Below, piece by piece: positions 45,337-58,085 of a stretch of 64,000 nt of DNA. The stretch spans positions 149,504-213,503 of the forward strand of contig MU839855.1 in assembly GCA_030411725.1 (NCBI GenBank). Direction: 5' to 3'. Positions within the stretch are counted from its first letter, which is position 1; each line of letters begins with the position of its first letter. Under the pieces are notes generated by a model. That model worked only from the letters and a program-made list of their open reading frames with translations, did not search any database and was not told where the DNA came from. The translations under genes and the position numbers were made by a program. The DNA comes from Echria macrotheca (lineage: Eukaryota > Ascomycota > Sordariomycetes > Sordariales > Schizotheciaceae).

Positions 45337-47972
45337 CTACACAAATTCAACCTCTTCGGTTTCGTAATCCTTTCGTAGAATCTCTCCATTCATGATCCCG
45401 TGCATATAACAAGGACCCACCAATTGATACCTCCCTTTACCCTCCTTTCCCGCCACAACCCTAACCAAAAGCGGCATCTCAAAACCAGGCAGCACACACA
45501 CCAGATCCCCCTCTTCGTCAGCTCAGGCACAAGCCCCATCAAGCCACTCTCCGTGATCGCAAACACCGATCCGGCCGTTGTAGGTCGAAACAGCCTGCTA
45601 AACGTAAACGTCGCGTAAAACTGGCCCTCAGGAGTCTGCGGCGCATCCTTCAGGTTGCCCAACGCGTCATCGTCTCCCTGTAGACACATTTCTCGAAAAG
45701 CCGCATAGTTCGCTGCAAGCTGCGGCCCTGCAGGCCGCGGGAACCGCACTGCTATCGAATCGGCGCTTTGCTCCATCTCGCGGTCGCCAATCAGGGTTCG
45801 CCAGAAGGCTTCTTCGACGGGTTGGCCGGTGGCGGCGTATCGGGAAGTAAATCGCTCTTTGAGCGTCCAGGCGGCGCGGAATAGGTCGCGGATTGCTGTT
45901 ACTCTTGTATCTCGATGTTGCTCTGGTGTTTCCAGTGGCCGGTCGGAGACGTCATTTTGTAAGATATTGATCTTCAACTTGACCTGGGTGGCGGAAACTC
46001 CTACTATCTTAGATAGAAACACCACGTCAGTTGCGATGCCGCCCGGTACCTCCCGGATTTGGGGTGACCCCCCGGAACCACCGGCCGAGTACCGGTCCTC
46101 AGCATCTATGCCAAACTCAAACAAGCCGCCTTTGGGGAGGGAGGCGAAGTCGGGGACCCAGCTGCGAAGCCCCAACGTCTGCCGCGGAAACCCAATTCCG
46201 GTGGCGAGCAAAACGAAGCGGAGATCCTGGGTGAGTAAACAAGTCGCGGTGCTGGCAAACACATCTGCCACGCCCATGGCGTAGTCGACACGGATCTTGG
46301 GCGACGCGTTTGCATTGTCTGGCCATTTCGCGACGTTGTACAGCGCGAAGATTCGATCCCGAGGATTGGTAGCAAGGCACTGCCAGGTCGTCGAGAGACA
46401 GGTAGAAAGGGACTCGGTCTTGTTGCTTTGTGCCGATGTTCGGATGAGGCTAATGGCGAGGATTTGCATTGCGCCAGTGTAAATCGGGGAGGGTCCTAGG
46501 TTGAAATGGTAGTCGGCCGCTCCCACCATGACCCTGCCATGGTTGAGAAGGATATTCGCCATCATCTTTACGAGATGGTCCCATGCGATGTATTTGCCTG
46601 AAGAGACGATATGTACCTCCTTGGCGAGAGCCACTTCCTGAATGATCCACGCGCGGCACCAGTACGGGTGCGACAAAAAATTGTTGAGAGCTCTCCAGTG
46701 GCTTTCTTAGCCGACGGGATTGGTTACGCCAGTGTATGCGTCAGGCTGATCTATAGTCGTGGCATTGATAACCTCCAAGAGAAGAAATGCCCGGGCGATG
46801 TCGGTGTGGGTCAGTTTCCTGTCGTCCAGCCAGATAATAACTCGTTCTGCGGCTCGGTAGATTTCTCCCATCATCTGCACCTGCGTGTTCTTCTCCTCCA
46901 CGTCGTCTTGATTGATGCATACAGCATCGATCCAAAGCCATCTTGTACGTGAGAAAGAGGAGCGGTCGTGCAAAAGCTGGTATACATTTCGCGTCGTCGG
47001 CAACCATTTCCCGCCAAAGAAGACGAGGTGATCCTTCACTTTGCTGCCCCAGGTGTACGAAATTGCTTCGTAGGGTAGAGCTTCCGCGAGGGGGAACTGC
47101 ACGAGCTTGCAGGGGATGTCACAGCCAGGGTATCTCCTCTCCAGCTTGATCAAACGGATCTGTTTCTTCTCGACGTTCAGGGCCGCATAGGTGTAAAGAA
47201 GGCCCGGATTTCGGAAGTGCCAAAGCTCGAGTGTTGGTCGAAGGAGCTTTGACAGTCGGTCGCCCCAGTAGCTGCTGAGCTCTATTGCCCTATATGGAGT
47301 ATTGTATAGAGTGAAGACCGTGTGAACTGCCAGTGTGAATAACGCTGTCAACTTTGTCTTCAACCACCGAAAGGGGCCATGATCTCCCCCATACAGTAGG
47401 AAGACGCCGGCCAGGACTAGGCATCCAATGACAACCAGCAACCAGAAAAGCCCCTTGATGATGTTGTATGCGGAGGCGAAAGTATCCAAGAGACCCCATC
47501 TATCGAGAATCCAAGTGGAAACCAGGTACACCAAAAGGAGCCCACCTTCCGTCATCACCCTGGCCACCTCAGCCCCTGGTAGCCCGTCAGGGGGCCGATC
47601 ACGGGTGAAGATAGTTCGAAGCGCCGCGTACCATTTCTTTACCCTTGGCATACTGAAATAAGCGGCGCGCATAAAGAAATACGTGTAATTTTCGAGAAGC
47701 CAGACAGTGTAGTTCTCTCGTGAGAGACCATTCAACCAGCTGGTGATAGAGACGCAGCCGTAGGCGAATCCGCGGCAAGCGGCGGTATGAAACGCGGCGA
47801 GGAAAACATTCCCAAGGGCAAAGACGAGAATCCTCGTGATGTCGAAGGCGGCAAGTAGTTGAAGGAATCGCATGTCTTTAGTAGACAAGACTCGAGGCAC
47901 TGGATGCCCCGCACAGTCGGAGTCACGATGTTTGGAGGACCTTGAGATGGCTGTAAAATTGTCGGAAAACAA
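45337..47972 (-). pseudogene. Membrane-linked HET domain protein, one stop and one frameshift
   Basis: Read from 47972, the first 421 residues hold hydrophobic segments near 36-62, 143-157, 172-195 (strongest) and 206-222, then a HET domain: YEAISYTWGS (301-310), RTRWLWIDAVCINQDD (342-357) and the YRAAERVIIWLDD block (372-384). A TAA at 46707-46709 interrupts. The same frame continues directly into SHPYWCRAWIIQEVAL, the expected next HET-family block, and on for over 350 residues. Near the end a C5 run at 45507-45511 appears one base too long: the family ending (GD-x-VCVLPG, then MHGIMNGE) lies in the next frame and stops at 45337-45339. All other parts are well preserved, so the breaks are recent, unless they are assembly errors. 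HET proteins drive incompatibility cell death; membrane-spanning versions are less usual. Confidence 0.85.
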
Positions 47973-48859
47973 AGACGATGGGTTTGATTCAAATGTTGCC
48001 GATAAGTGTGCGGAAATGTGTAAATGACGTTTACTGACAAAAGCGTGTGTGCGTCTGGTTGATTGTGATTTTCTTGTTACGTGGTCGTTGACCAGTCGCT
48101 TGCTTCAAGTCCCCCGGAACGTTTTGCCGGAGCAAATGTCCCGCTGCAGAAGACGGAAACAAGCGTTCAAATCTAGAACGCGCTTCACTGGGCTCGGCCG
48201 CCTGTGACGACCACAAACGCTATTGGCTCAATTTTTTAGGTGTCGGGTCCTTCCTGCAGGTGGTCAGGGGAACGGCTGAGAGCTGAAATCTCAAACGAAA
48301 GTTGAGACTGCTTGACGCCAAACCCAGCTGCTTACTAGTATAAACTCTGCTAAACTAAGCGCCAACCACCAAAAATTGTCCCTGCCAGTACCCGCCCGAG
48401 AAAGCTTTATTGCGTGGACTAGACGCTAGGCGCAGGGGCAGGTGCCACGGGCCGTAAATATTATAGGTAGCACTATTTGATCAACTATAAGTTTACTCAA
48501 ATGCAGTGCGGGGGGGTGCAAGTGTGGGGTAGGGGTAAAAAAAAGTCCCACCCCGCTAGTTGCAAAGATCTATATAGCTTGCTTCCACCTACCTAGCAAT
48601 CCCCCACCACCAGTCAAAAGGCGTAGCGCGCAATCAAGCTTCTTTTCGCACAGTTAAGGCTGTCACGATTGCGGTCACGCAATGGCTGCAAGTGGTGGCA
48701 ATCGAAGTTAATTGTAAAGTAAGGAAGCAAAAGGAAAGATCTTACTTCCTCGGAAAGAATCTAAGCTACAGAAGTGGGGTGGGGCGTAGCCCCACAACCA
48801 GATAAGATAAGGCTTCAGGCGCCAGACTACCAGCCGTGATCAAGGCTATCTTTTAATTA
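47973..48859. other. Intergenic, upstream of the HET relic
   Basis: No gene. It contains G-runs around 48510-48540 and then passes into the A+T island. Confidence 0.5.
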
Positions 48860-51800
48860 GGTGCTAATAGATTTACTGTAAGAAAATGCCTTTAATTGCG
48901 TGTAATAGTAGTTAACCACGTACGACGGATATTAAAATATGCTGAGTACTTAGGCCAGTTAGAGCTTGCTTATAGCCTACCCCCTATACCCTATTAAAAA
49001 ACATAACTATTAAGTGCAACAGCTGTTTTTGCCGATTAAAATTTAAAGAAAAATCACATATAAAAACGAACTGTACAAGTATAATCATATGATCTGTGTA
49101 GTTTAATTAATAGGTTGTTGTTTTTTACAATACGCTATAAGGGCTTATATACTGTAATTATAAAAGAGTATACGCTATAATTATAAAAGGTATACGCTAT
49201 AGTTACAGTAAGTTATATACTGTAGTTATAGGGGGTTATATATTATAATTATAAATAGTTATATATTATAACTATAAGGGTTTATATATTATAATTATAA
49301 AGGGTTATAAGCTATAATTATAGGGTATTATTTTTAGCTGTTATTAGCCTTTATTACTTTTAGTTAAAATAAAAGTAGGAAAGTATAAAAGGTTATAAGG
49401 AAGGTTATAATTATTAAAGGGCTATTTATTACTTGGGTGTGGGTATAATAAGTAGTATTAGGAAATTTTTTTGCAAAATTTATAGTTAATAAAATAAACT
49501 ACTACCGTACTGTCTTATATTATCGCTTAGCTTTTTATTCGGCTTTAGCAAAATGTAACCTCTTAACTTTTTTCGAAGGGTATAGCGAGTTAGGGCCTTA
49601 AGCGCAAGCCCTTGTTTAATAGTACTAGTTTATTAGATAGCTTTAAGCTAAGCTTCAATAGAAGTAATTAAATTGCCGCTGGTAATTTACAGCGAACCTG
49701 CCGCTTTAAAAAGCACAGGTACTTATTACTAAGCCTAAATACCGCTAAAAATACTATCGTATTATACGTTTATCTTTATAAGCACAGCCTATATTTTTAA
49801 GCTATAGCTAGTAGTAAGGCTAAGGGGTAGAAAATCCGGCCTATATATAGTAATTGTAGTTTATATCTTAGTATAAGTGGATTTATTATAACGCTTAAAA
49901 ATAAGGTTTATATATTTATAGCTTATTTACACGAAATCGCAACCGGTGGTACCTGCTAATTTTCTAAAGTCTAATTTTAGCTAAGTTAACGGTAAGTACC
50001 GTATACTTATTTTATAGGGCTATAACTTACTATATAAAAAATTAAACGTATATATAGATAATAAAAGGAATAATAAACAAAAAATAGGTTCCTATATTAA
50101 TTATATAGGTGGTAATATTATTGTAATTAAATAATAATTATTATTAAATTATATAAAAAATTTTTACGTTTTTTTAAAATATATTTTAATTAAAGTTAAT
50201 TATAAGTGTAAAATTATAGTATATAAATTTTATTTAAACTTAGGGTTATATAATTATATTTAGCTTTTTTATTTATTTAGTAAGTAACTATTAATTTTAA
50301 ATTAGCTTTATTATTTATTTAAGATTATATTACTTTACGTTATTATTTATTACGTTAATAGGTTTTATAACTTTAAAAGATATTTTAATAGTAATTTAGT
50401 ATTACTATATATAAATTATAATTAGCTTTATAAAAAATAGGTATAATAAAGAATATTTAGGGATATAGGTAGGTAATATATATAAAAAAATGAATATAAA
50501 AAAACAATTAAATTTGTATTAAGTTTATAGGCTAATAGGTATTATTTATTTTACTGGAGGTAATTGATAGTTAAGAGGTAAGGAAGTAATAAAGGAGAGG
50601 TAAAGGAGGAAAGGTAGGTTAGGTTAAAAGAATTTAATAAATATTTTTTAATTTTTAGGTAGCTTTTCTAAATGTGGAAATTGGTTTAGGATTTGGATTT
50701 TAATATTTATAAAAGAAATATTTTATATAATTTTAAATTTTAAATATATTAGGGGTAAAAACTCTTAAATTTAAATTTAAATTTAAACTTAAATTAATCT
50801 TTTTATTAAAGTTTTTTATTTAAAATTAGGAAATATATTTCATACTTATGGATAAATTTTTTAATAATTTTAATTAAATTCTACTTTAGTGATTATTTAT
50901 TATATTTATCCCTATATCTTTTTTACTTAATAAGGTAATTAATTAGTAGTTTTTTATTATATTAAATTATATGCCTGTAAAGGATACAATTTAATTTATA
51001 AAATTATTACTTTAGTATATTTTCTTTTATGATTACTTTTAGTTTTAATTTAGGTTATTAGTTATAAGGATTTAGTTATTTATAATAAAAACTTAAATAG
51101 GTAATAAAAATAACTAAGTATATTTTTTATTGCGTTAGGAGATTTAATTTGTAAGTAAGGTTGCTTATTTTTTTTAATAATTTTAAATGGTTTATTGATT
51201 ATATACTATACCTTTTTTTTTATTTTTTTTAATAAGTTATAATTTTTAAAAAATTTAAACTATATTTTTTATTTTAGTTTAAAGAAAAGGGGGACGTGGT
51301 TTTTATTATATATTAGCTTTATTTTAACTATTACTTAATTAATAGTTTTCCAAGCCTTTTTTTAGTATAGTTTACGGATAACATTAAAATTTTTATTATA
51401 CTTATATTATATTAGTAAGTTTAAGTAGGTATTTAGTTTAAAATTATATACTATTTTATTTAAACTTATATTTAAGGGCTAAAAGAAAACGTTATTTAGT
51501 TTATATTAAATAGTAAGTAATAAATTTAACTAAAGAATATTAGGAAAAATAAGAAGTTTATATTGTAAAGTAAATTTTACAGCTTAATCAATACGTTTTA
51601 TATTATTATTAAATTAAAAATATTATATAATAGTAAAGTATAATTTAGTATTAAGTTTAGTAAAAAAACTATTTTAAAGTTTTTTAATAAATTTAAAGTT
51701 TTTATTAAAGATAATAATCTTAAAAATATTTTAATTATAGATTTAAAGTATTTAAAGGAGGTTATCTACTTATTACTTAGTAGTTTAAAAAATATATTTA

Positions 51801-54480
51801 AGTATTAAAAAATCTTTTTAAAAAACTTATAAGTAATAGTTATTAAATATTTATATTTAATTTTTACTTATTAATATACTATCCGGGCTTTTTTTAAAAA
51901 GCGTTTAAGTATAAAATTGATAAATATAGTATAAAAGGGTTTTAGATAATTAGTTATTAGTTTTAATTAACTTGCTAGTTTAAAGTAATTTATTGTTATA
52001 ATTTAATATTTTAAATAATTTTTAATATATTTATTTATTTCTTTTGCTATATAGTAAAAATTAATATTATTAAATATAGTTATTATTTTTTCAGGCTTAT
52101 AATAATAATTTTTATTATAGATTAATTAATTAAAAAATTTATTGTTAATAATTCCTTAATATGTAGAATTTAAAGCGTTAAGTAACGCTGTTAATTTTGT
52201 AAAAAAGATTATTATTTTAGAAAAAGGTATATATTTCCTTAAGTTTATATTATATTTTTGTTACATTTATTATATCTTTTAAATTAATTTAGTATAATAT
52301 AGTAATAAGGGTTTTAATAATAATTTTCTAAAAAGTTTTCCTAAATTATATTATTAAAATTAATATTTATATAAAAGAAATTATTAGGCTAAATATTGTT
52401 TAACTTATTAGTTTTAAATTTATCATTAATTATGTTATTTATTATAAGTAATCGTAATAATACGTTTAATACGAAATTAATTTTCTTAAAAATGTAACGG
52501 ATGTTTAAGTTATATTATAATAAATATATAAATATGAGAATAAGTTCAAAATTAAAATTATTAAAACTGTAGGAATTTAAAAAGGTTTAATAAATTATAT
52601 TCCGTATAGTAGCGTAATTAGTAATTATAATTATTGGTTTTTAGTATAATGAAAATAATATTATTATTATTTAATAAATTTAAATTAAATATACAATTTC
52701 GTTTTTTATCGGCTAATACTACTTTTTATAGTTAAATTACTTTAATTAGTTAAAAATTAAATAAAGGGTTAATTATTAAATAATGAAAGTTAAAAAAGTT
52801 AGATTAGGGGATTTTATTATATTAGTTATTATTTAGGGATATTTTATTTAATAATATGTAATTTAATAAGGAGTTTTATTAAAATTTATTTTATTATTTA
52901 TCGCTTTATACTTTATTAAATTATTAATATTTTTTAAAAGTTTCTTTTTCTATTTAAAATTTAATAGTATTTTCTTTTTTTATTACTATTTATAATTTTA
53001 TAGTTTAATTAATGGTATTTTCGTAATTTTTACCTATAGTTTATCGTAGGTTTAAAATTAATTTGCTAAATCGCGCCCAATAAATTTTAATTTACTGATT
53101 AATTTAAATAATGGATATCTTTAAGTTTATATTTAAAAAGTTAAGTTACGTAAAATTAGGTATTTTAATTATTAAGTTTTTAACTTACTTATATTTATAT
53201 AGATTATTTAAATAGGTATTTATAGTATACTTTTACTTTTTTTTTTCGATATAATTAAAAGGGTGGTAAGTTAAAATAATAGCTTAAGTATATTAATTAT
53301 AAAATTTAACATTTTAATTAGGGGATTAAAAACTTAATTTGTAAAAATAAAAATAAATTAGTACAAAGTACTATTGCTAGGTTACTTTAGTTAGGAAATA
53401 AAGCTAAGAAAAGTAACATAAAAAATAACTAAAAGTAAGTAATAAAATTATAAATTAAAAAGTAAACGATTTTGGAATAAAGGGTGGATTTTTCTATTGG
53501 CTTAAATACTAGTACCTGTAAACTGCCTAATAGGGGACAACCCCACTATAGTAGGCTAACCTACGTAGTAAACCGCCCTACTAAGTTATCACCCCGCAAA
53601 GATAATCTATATACAGAAGTTTTAAATTTTTAATTAGATGTTAATTTAAAGTAATATTAGCCCAAATATAACTTAAAAGAAAAGGCTAATAATTTAAATA
53701 TTTTTAATTTAAAATAAACCTCTTTTTATAAATTTTAGCTGAGTAGTTAGCTGGATGTAAGACTTTGAATGTGGAAAGGTTGGAATAAGGGCTAAAATAA
53801 AGTGTAGTTTAGTAAGCTAAATGCTACTAATTGTACTATTGCGTAATAAAGCCTTAAACCCTTGAGTAATATTTTAAAGTAAAGTGCTTTAGTTAATTAA
53901 AAGGGGTAGCAGGGCCTAGGTTATAGGGGGGTATATTAGCACTATACAAAGAGGCTAAGCTTACTAAAATAAAATACGTTTAATTTTAACATCTAAATAC
54001 GCTGGACGAATTATTTATAAAGTTTTCGGTGGTGGTTATTATAAATGCAAATATTATAATTTTAAGCCCCTATTTACATAGGCCTATTTCTAAGCCCTTT
54101 AGTTAAAATTGCACCTTTCCGGAAAGTTATACTATTTAATAAGCAAATATCAGCCGAAGCTAAGCTAAAGCTAATCTAAACTAATTAAACGTAACGAAGA
54201 GTCACGGGACCAAAAGTAGGGTATCTGTTGGTTTTAAAATTTAAAACAGGGTCTCCTTATACAAGCCCGCCAAATTCTCGCAAATGCTTTAAACAACATT
54301 ATAAAATTTAATTTTAAGTCCTATCTTCTCCGGAAAGTTGTTAGTTTAATTAGTAAGATCTCCAAGGCATTAATATTTTATTAATATCCTCTAACTATAA
54401 AATGCTTGATTCTAGAGTCAGTGCAGGAATCCCGTAAAACGCATATTAAAGAGAATAAATAGCTATAGATATTGGACTCA
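48860..54480. repeat. A+T-rich RIP-like island 2
   Basis: About 5.6 kb of A+T-rich, TA-dense sequence with no open frame of 60 codons. A few less biased patches (49570-49990, 53480-53600) interrupt it. The pattern fits one or more transposons mutated by RIP. The length would suit a full retroelement, but no polymerase, integrase or terminal repeat motif survives that I can see. Confidence 0.75.
49134..49330 (+). repeat. Degenerate tandem repeat, about 25 bp unit
   Basis: A unit close to GGTTATATACTGTAATTATA recurs about eight times with spacer changes (TATACTGTAATTATAAAA, TATACGCTATAATTATAAAA, TATATTATAATTATAAAG). The core ATAATTAT is partly palindromic. It is embedded in A+T island 2, and the copies differ mainly at C/T positions. 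Confidence 0.6.
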
Positions 54481-54809
54481 GTTCCGACCTTTTCTGTAAA
54501 GCTGGCCAAGGTTTCCGTACAGCTGCAGATCAGTTTCCCAAATGAAAAGATAACGGGCGACGAGATAAAAGCTTTTTCTGGGGAGTCCAGGCGACGGCTA
54601 AGGTTATACTACCAAGAAACGGATAAAGATCCTCGCTATAGTGTCTAGCCCCTTCTACGACAAATAACTTATGCAATTCCATATTATCAGCCCATTTTAT
54701 TCGTTTTCTTAAGCTAGTACTAGCAAGCAGTCGGGTCTAATCCCTAAAAAAATATACAGGGCATCCACCCAAAGATATCAACAAAGCAGACCTTCAGTAA
54801 TAGAGTAGC
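54481..54809. other. Transition from A+T island to normal sequence
   Basis: Base composition returns to normal through this stretch. No gene. Confidence 0.4.
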
Positions 54810-55292
54810 TTCGCTGCACCGTTCTCAGTAGTTCTACGGTATCGACGCCTTAAATTCTAACTGCCAACGGTTTGAAGTGGTCCAACAAAAGTTCAGCCAA
54901 AGGGCCCACAGCAGGATGACGATCGACATACTGGATAGCCCGCGACCTTTCCTCATGGTCTGCGTAGGAACCAAACAGATACTAACATCACAAAACTGCT
55001 CCATATCTATCAATCGAAACGGTGGTGCGGAAGCGTCGATGTTCCCGCATGTTTGATGATCGTTCAGGTAGCATAGACTGTAGCCCATCCCAACAATAAC
55101 AGGTCTTAATCCAACAGCGAGGCACCGCATGATTCCCCTCCATGAACGCAAGCGGGGTTCAGGGCATTCGAACTTACAAATAGAGCTTCGCCTATGATCA
55201 ACTAGACGAATAGGGAGCATTTCATCGCCGGGGCATTGGAGTTTTTGGCGGAGTAAATGTTTGCCAGTGCTGTGGAATGAGGCAGTTTTCAT
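54810..55292 (-). pseudogene. Hypothetical gene relic
   Basis: The minus-strand frame from 55292 reads well through FECPEPRLRSWRGIMRC and PPFRLIDMEQFCDVSICL. After that, at about 54960, the protein-like reading moves to another frame (YADHEERSRAIQYVDRHPAV, then GPLAELLLDHFKPL) and ends past a TAA. A single frameshift plus a stop explains this. No signal peptide or known domain is evident. It sits just inside A+T island 2. Confidence 0.45.
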
Positions 55293-55939
55293 CGGCAGGA
55301 ACGTTGAAAGACGGGTGGTTCAGCCGCGGTTAATCACAAAAATCATCCGGTTCGCAACCGACGAGTTCAGTGGCGTTAAGATACTAGCCGTTCTCGGCAC
55401 CTCCGAATTCACCCCTCATCGTGTGATCGTTCATCCCCTGCAACTAGAGATCTGGCCCCCAATCACATGGTGGGAGGTTACCTAGTCCCAGAGCTCATCG
55501 ACTCTGCGAGGCGGGACTCCAGTATGTGTTAGATTGAGCACAAAGCCACACTTGGATCGTTCGGTCTCGCAGCTCCCGGACGTCAACTTCATGTCAAAAA
55601 TGAATTCTTTTACCGCTTTTAAAAGCACCTCGGGCTTACCTTTACCAAAACAATATTATAGAGGCGCGATTCGTCTAGCGGTACTACAATGCTCAACTGC
55701 GCTTCACGCGGGACAGCGAGGCGCTCGCTCACACTCGGTTTTGGTCTTCGACCCGGCGTGATTCAGCAGATTCGTCTGCATCGCTACTCTCGCATGCGGC
55801 GTAGTTTAAATCGTCCGTGGTTTGCGCTAAAGGATGCCGGGAAGAGCTAAATGGCTGCTACCCAGAAAACCTCGGAGGCTGCGGACCTTTGCTGTAGGCT
55901 AGAGATGTACAAGGTGGTTCATCGAAATAGAGGACTACT
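55293..55939. other. Intergenic, no gene seen
   Basis: Short plus-strand frames (55261-55485, 55534-55761) lack motifs. Normal base composition. Confidence 0.4.
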
Positions 55940-56386
55940 GTGTTAGGGATTTCTCAGTGGTGGACTTATCGTATGTCCTTGGTATCTGTATATAACCGCT
56001 GCGGATCGATATTCGAAACGCTCAAGTCATCCCCCATCCCCGTAGATCAAGTTAGCTACGTACTTCTTCGTATTTTATCCCGTCAGATACCGCTCCAAAA
56101 CTCTTCCGGATCTTTTAGCCAATGCTCCCTGATTTCAACTAAGGTAGCCCTACAGAGACAGGCTAACAGACGTATAACCCGAGAGGTGGAGCTTACGCGT
56201 ATTCTTAGCGAAAAAGCGCGCAATGACTTCTCGTTGGAGCAGCACTCCAACATTTTGAGCATGGATATAGGTTGTGAAGTCCTCCAGACCTGCCCTCTAT
56301 ATGTTTCTGAGCTGTCGATGTGGTTGGAGGGCTTCGGCAGTTACCTAGGCTTCCGAGAGGAATTTCGGCGAGGGTTAAGCGGGTAG
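55940..56386 (+). CDS. Hypothetical ORF, possible gene relic
   Basis: A 148-codon plus-strand frame. The middle reads VDQVSYVLLRILSRQIPLQN and SLISTKVALQRQANRRI, helical and protein-like, faintly recalling alpha-barrel cyclase or helical-repeat proteins. No defining motif is present. Neighbouring frames at 56415-56711 and 56766-56981 could be continuations in other frames. It may be a chance frame or a decayed gene; function unknown. Confidence 0.25.
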   Translation: MLGISQWWTYRMSLVSVYNRCGSIFETLKSSPIPVDQVSYVLLRILSRQIPLQNSSGSFSQCSLISTKVALQRQANRRITREVELTRILSEKARNDFSLEQHSNILSMDIGCEVLQTCPLYVSELSMWLEGFGSYLGFREEFRRGLSG

Positions 56387-57900
56387 AGCAGAAGAAGAGA
56401 TAGGTTGCGAGGCCTTGCTACCAACTTTGGTCCAGCTGTTCCCAAGTTCTATTAGAGGCTCGGGTAAAAATGATAGTATCTTGCAGATAAATGACGGCGG
56501 AGAAGATCGGGCATTTGAACCCCTCGGGGTTCCGCCCATCTTGACGTCTTCCAACTCCACGTCGGATCATATTAACAGGCCTTTTGCGGAATTTTCAACT
56601 CAGAGCGCCTTCAAAGAGCATAGGGTTGAGCCTGCTGAGGTCTTTTCTCGCCTAGTAATCATATATGTCATTGGGCAGGGAAGCTGTTCTACCTTTGCTT
56701 TACTGCTTTGAGCCATGCATTACTATTCTTACAAATCCCACGGTAGTCATTCCAATAGCAATTAAGTGCGAGCAAACGACGTAATCCAGGCTTACAATGC
56801 AGAAACAAGGCCATGGGTCGCCGTTAGCATTGAGGAACGAAGGCTTTTGCACGGGATGTACCTTTCTTTAGCCGTCCCGTCATCGCCCACCGGATTACCA
56901 GGGCCGGGCCAGGCAAACAACTCGATGCCAGTTGCGGCGGAAACTGCACCCGAAAAGCGCAAAAAACCGGGCTCTCGTTGAATTTAAAGGGCTGATAATT
57001 AGGAGGAATGTAAAAAAGATTCCCGACAAAAAGAATAAACCGGTCTCGGTACGGGCCGTCAATTGGCTTCCCGGTCCCAGTAACCGTCGGTCCAGCTTTT
57101 TGTTTCGACTTTAACGCCGGGACTTGTCATGTCGTGCTCGGTTTCAGGTTATCGCCACCATCCACCTCGCTGTCGTGCGGCGGTGTAAAGCACCCAGCTA
57201 TCGGAGCTTGTCCACGCTGTTGTCTCCGTGCCTCCAGACTAAATCTCTCAGATAGCTAAGATATTGCAGGTTATAAATACAGTTTTACGATGTTGTTTGG
57301 GTACAAAAGGTTGCCGCTTGAAACCCATACTGCAGCATCCCAGCGATGTAGCCTTTTAATTAAATAAGGGCCTTAATCTAAACCGTAGGCTTCTTTACCA
57401 TTCTGCCTATGTCGAACAAAAATCTCTAGATACTAACAGTTTAGAAGGAGCAAGTTTAAAGCTGTTTTAATTATAAACTAAACAGGTCTCATGTATAACG
57501 TCATCTGTCTATTTCTGTCCTTGGCTACGGCGCATTGTAGCAGTTAACCGAGCACATTAGTTAACAACACACGGTTTGCGGCCCGGTCCTTCGTCTTGCT
57601 TTTTCTCTTATCCTTAGCAGCCTTGTAAGCAACCCTTGTGCGCGAAATATAACACGGCGTTAAATATTTTAAATATCTGCCACCCACTCAAGGTCTTCTC
57701 TCTAAAACCTTCGCCGTTATGGCGGGAGTGCGCATCCGCGGCCCACCCGGCGCTACTCCCAACTTGTGACCGTGCAATACTGACGAGGAGAGTGGCATGC
57801 GTATAGGCGCCTATTTGCGCAAGTTGAGTGTGTGTATTTGGAATTGATGTAAGAGGGTAGGAGCACAAACCGAAACCAACAGCGAACTCAAACCCATACC
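56387..57900. other. Intergenic, doubtful frames only
   Basis: Plus-strand frames of 60-98 codons (56415-57114) have mixed composition without motifs. The stretch from 57250 on becomes A+T-richer. No gene is supported. Confidence 0.4.
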
Positions 57901-57927
57901 CGCACCCGGATCCAGTCGCAGTAGTGG

Positions 57928-58085
57928 GACTAGGTTTGGGCCTGGGTTTGGGGGCGAGTTTGGGACCCGAACCGAGATTGGGTTTGGGTTTGGGTTTAAG
58001 TTTGAGTTTGGGCTCAAGTTTAGGAGCGAGTTTGGGATTTAAATCGAGATTAGGATTTAAACCGAAATTAGCTTATTAGGTTTGG
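57928..58085 (+). repeat. Degenerate GGTTTG hexamer array
   Basis: About 25 imperfect hexamers of the form GGTTTG / GAGTTTG / GGATTTA, with perfect GGGTTT runs near 57978-57998. The unit differs from the telomeric TTAGGG by one base (TTTGGG) and is in the same G-rich orientation. It grades into A+T island 3, where G becomes A and the unit reads GGATTTAAA. Confidence 0.65.
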
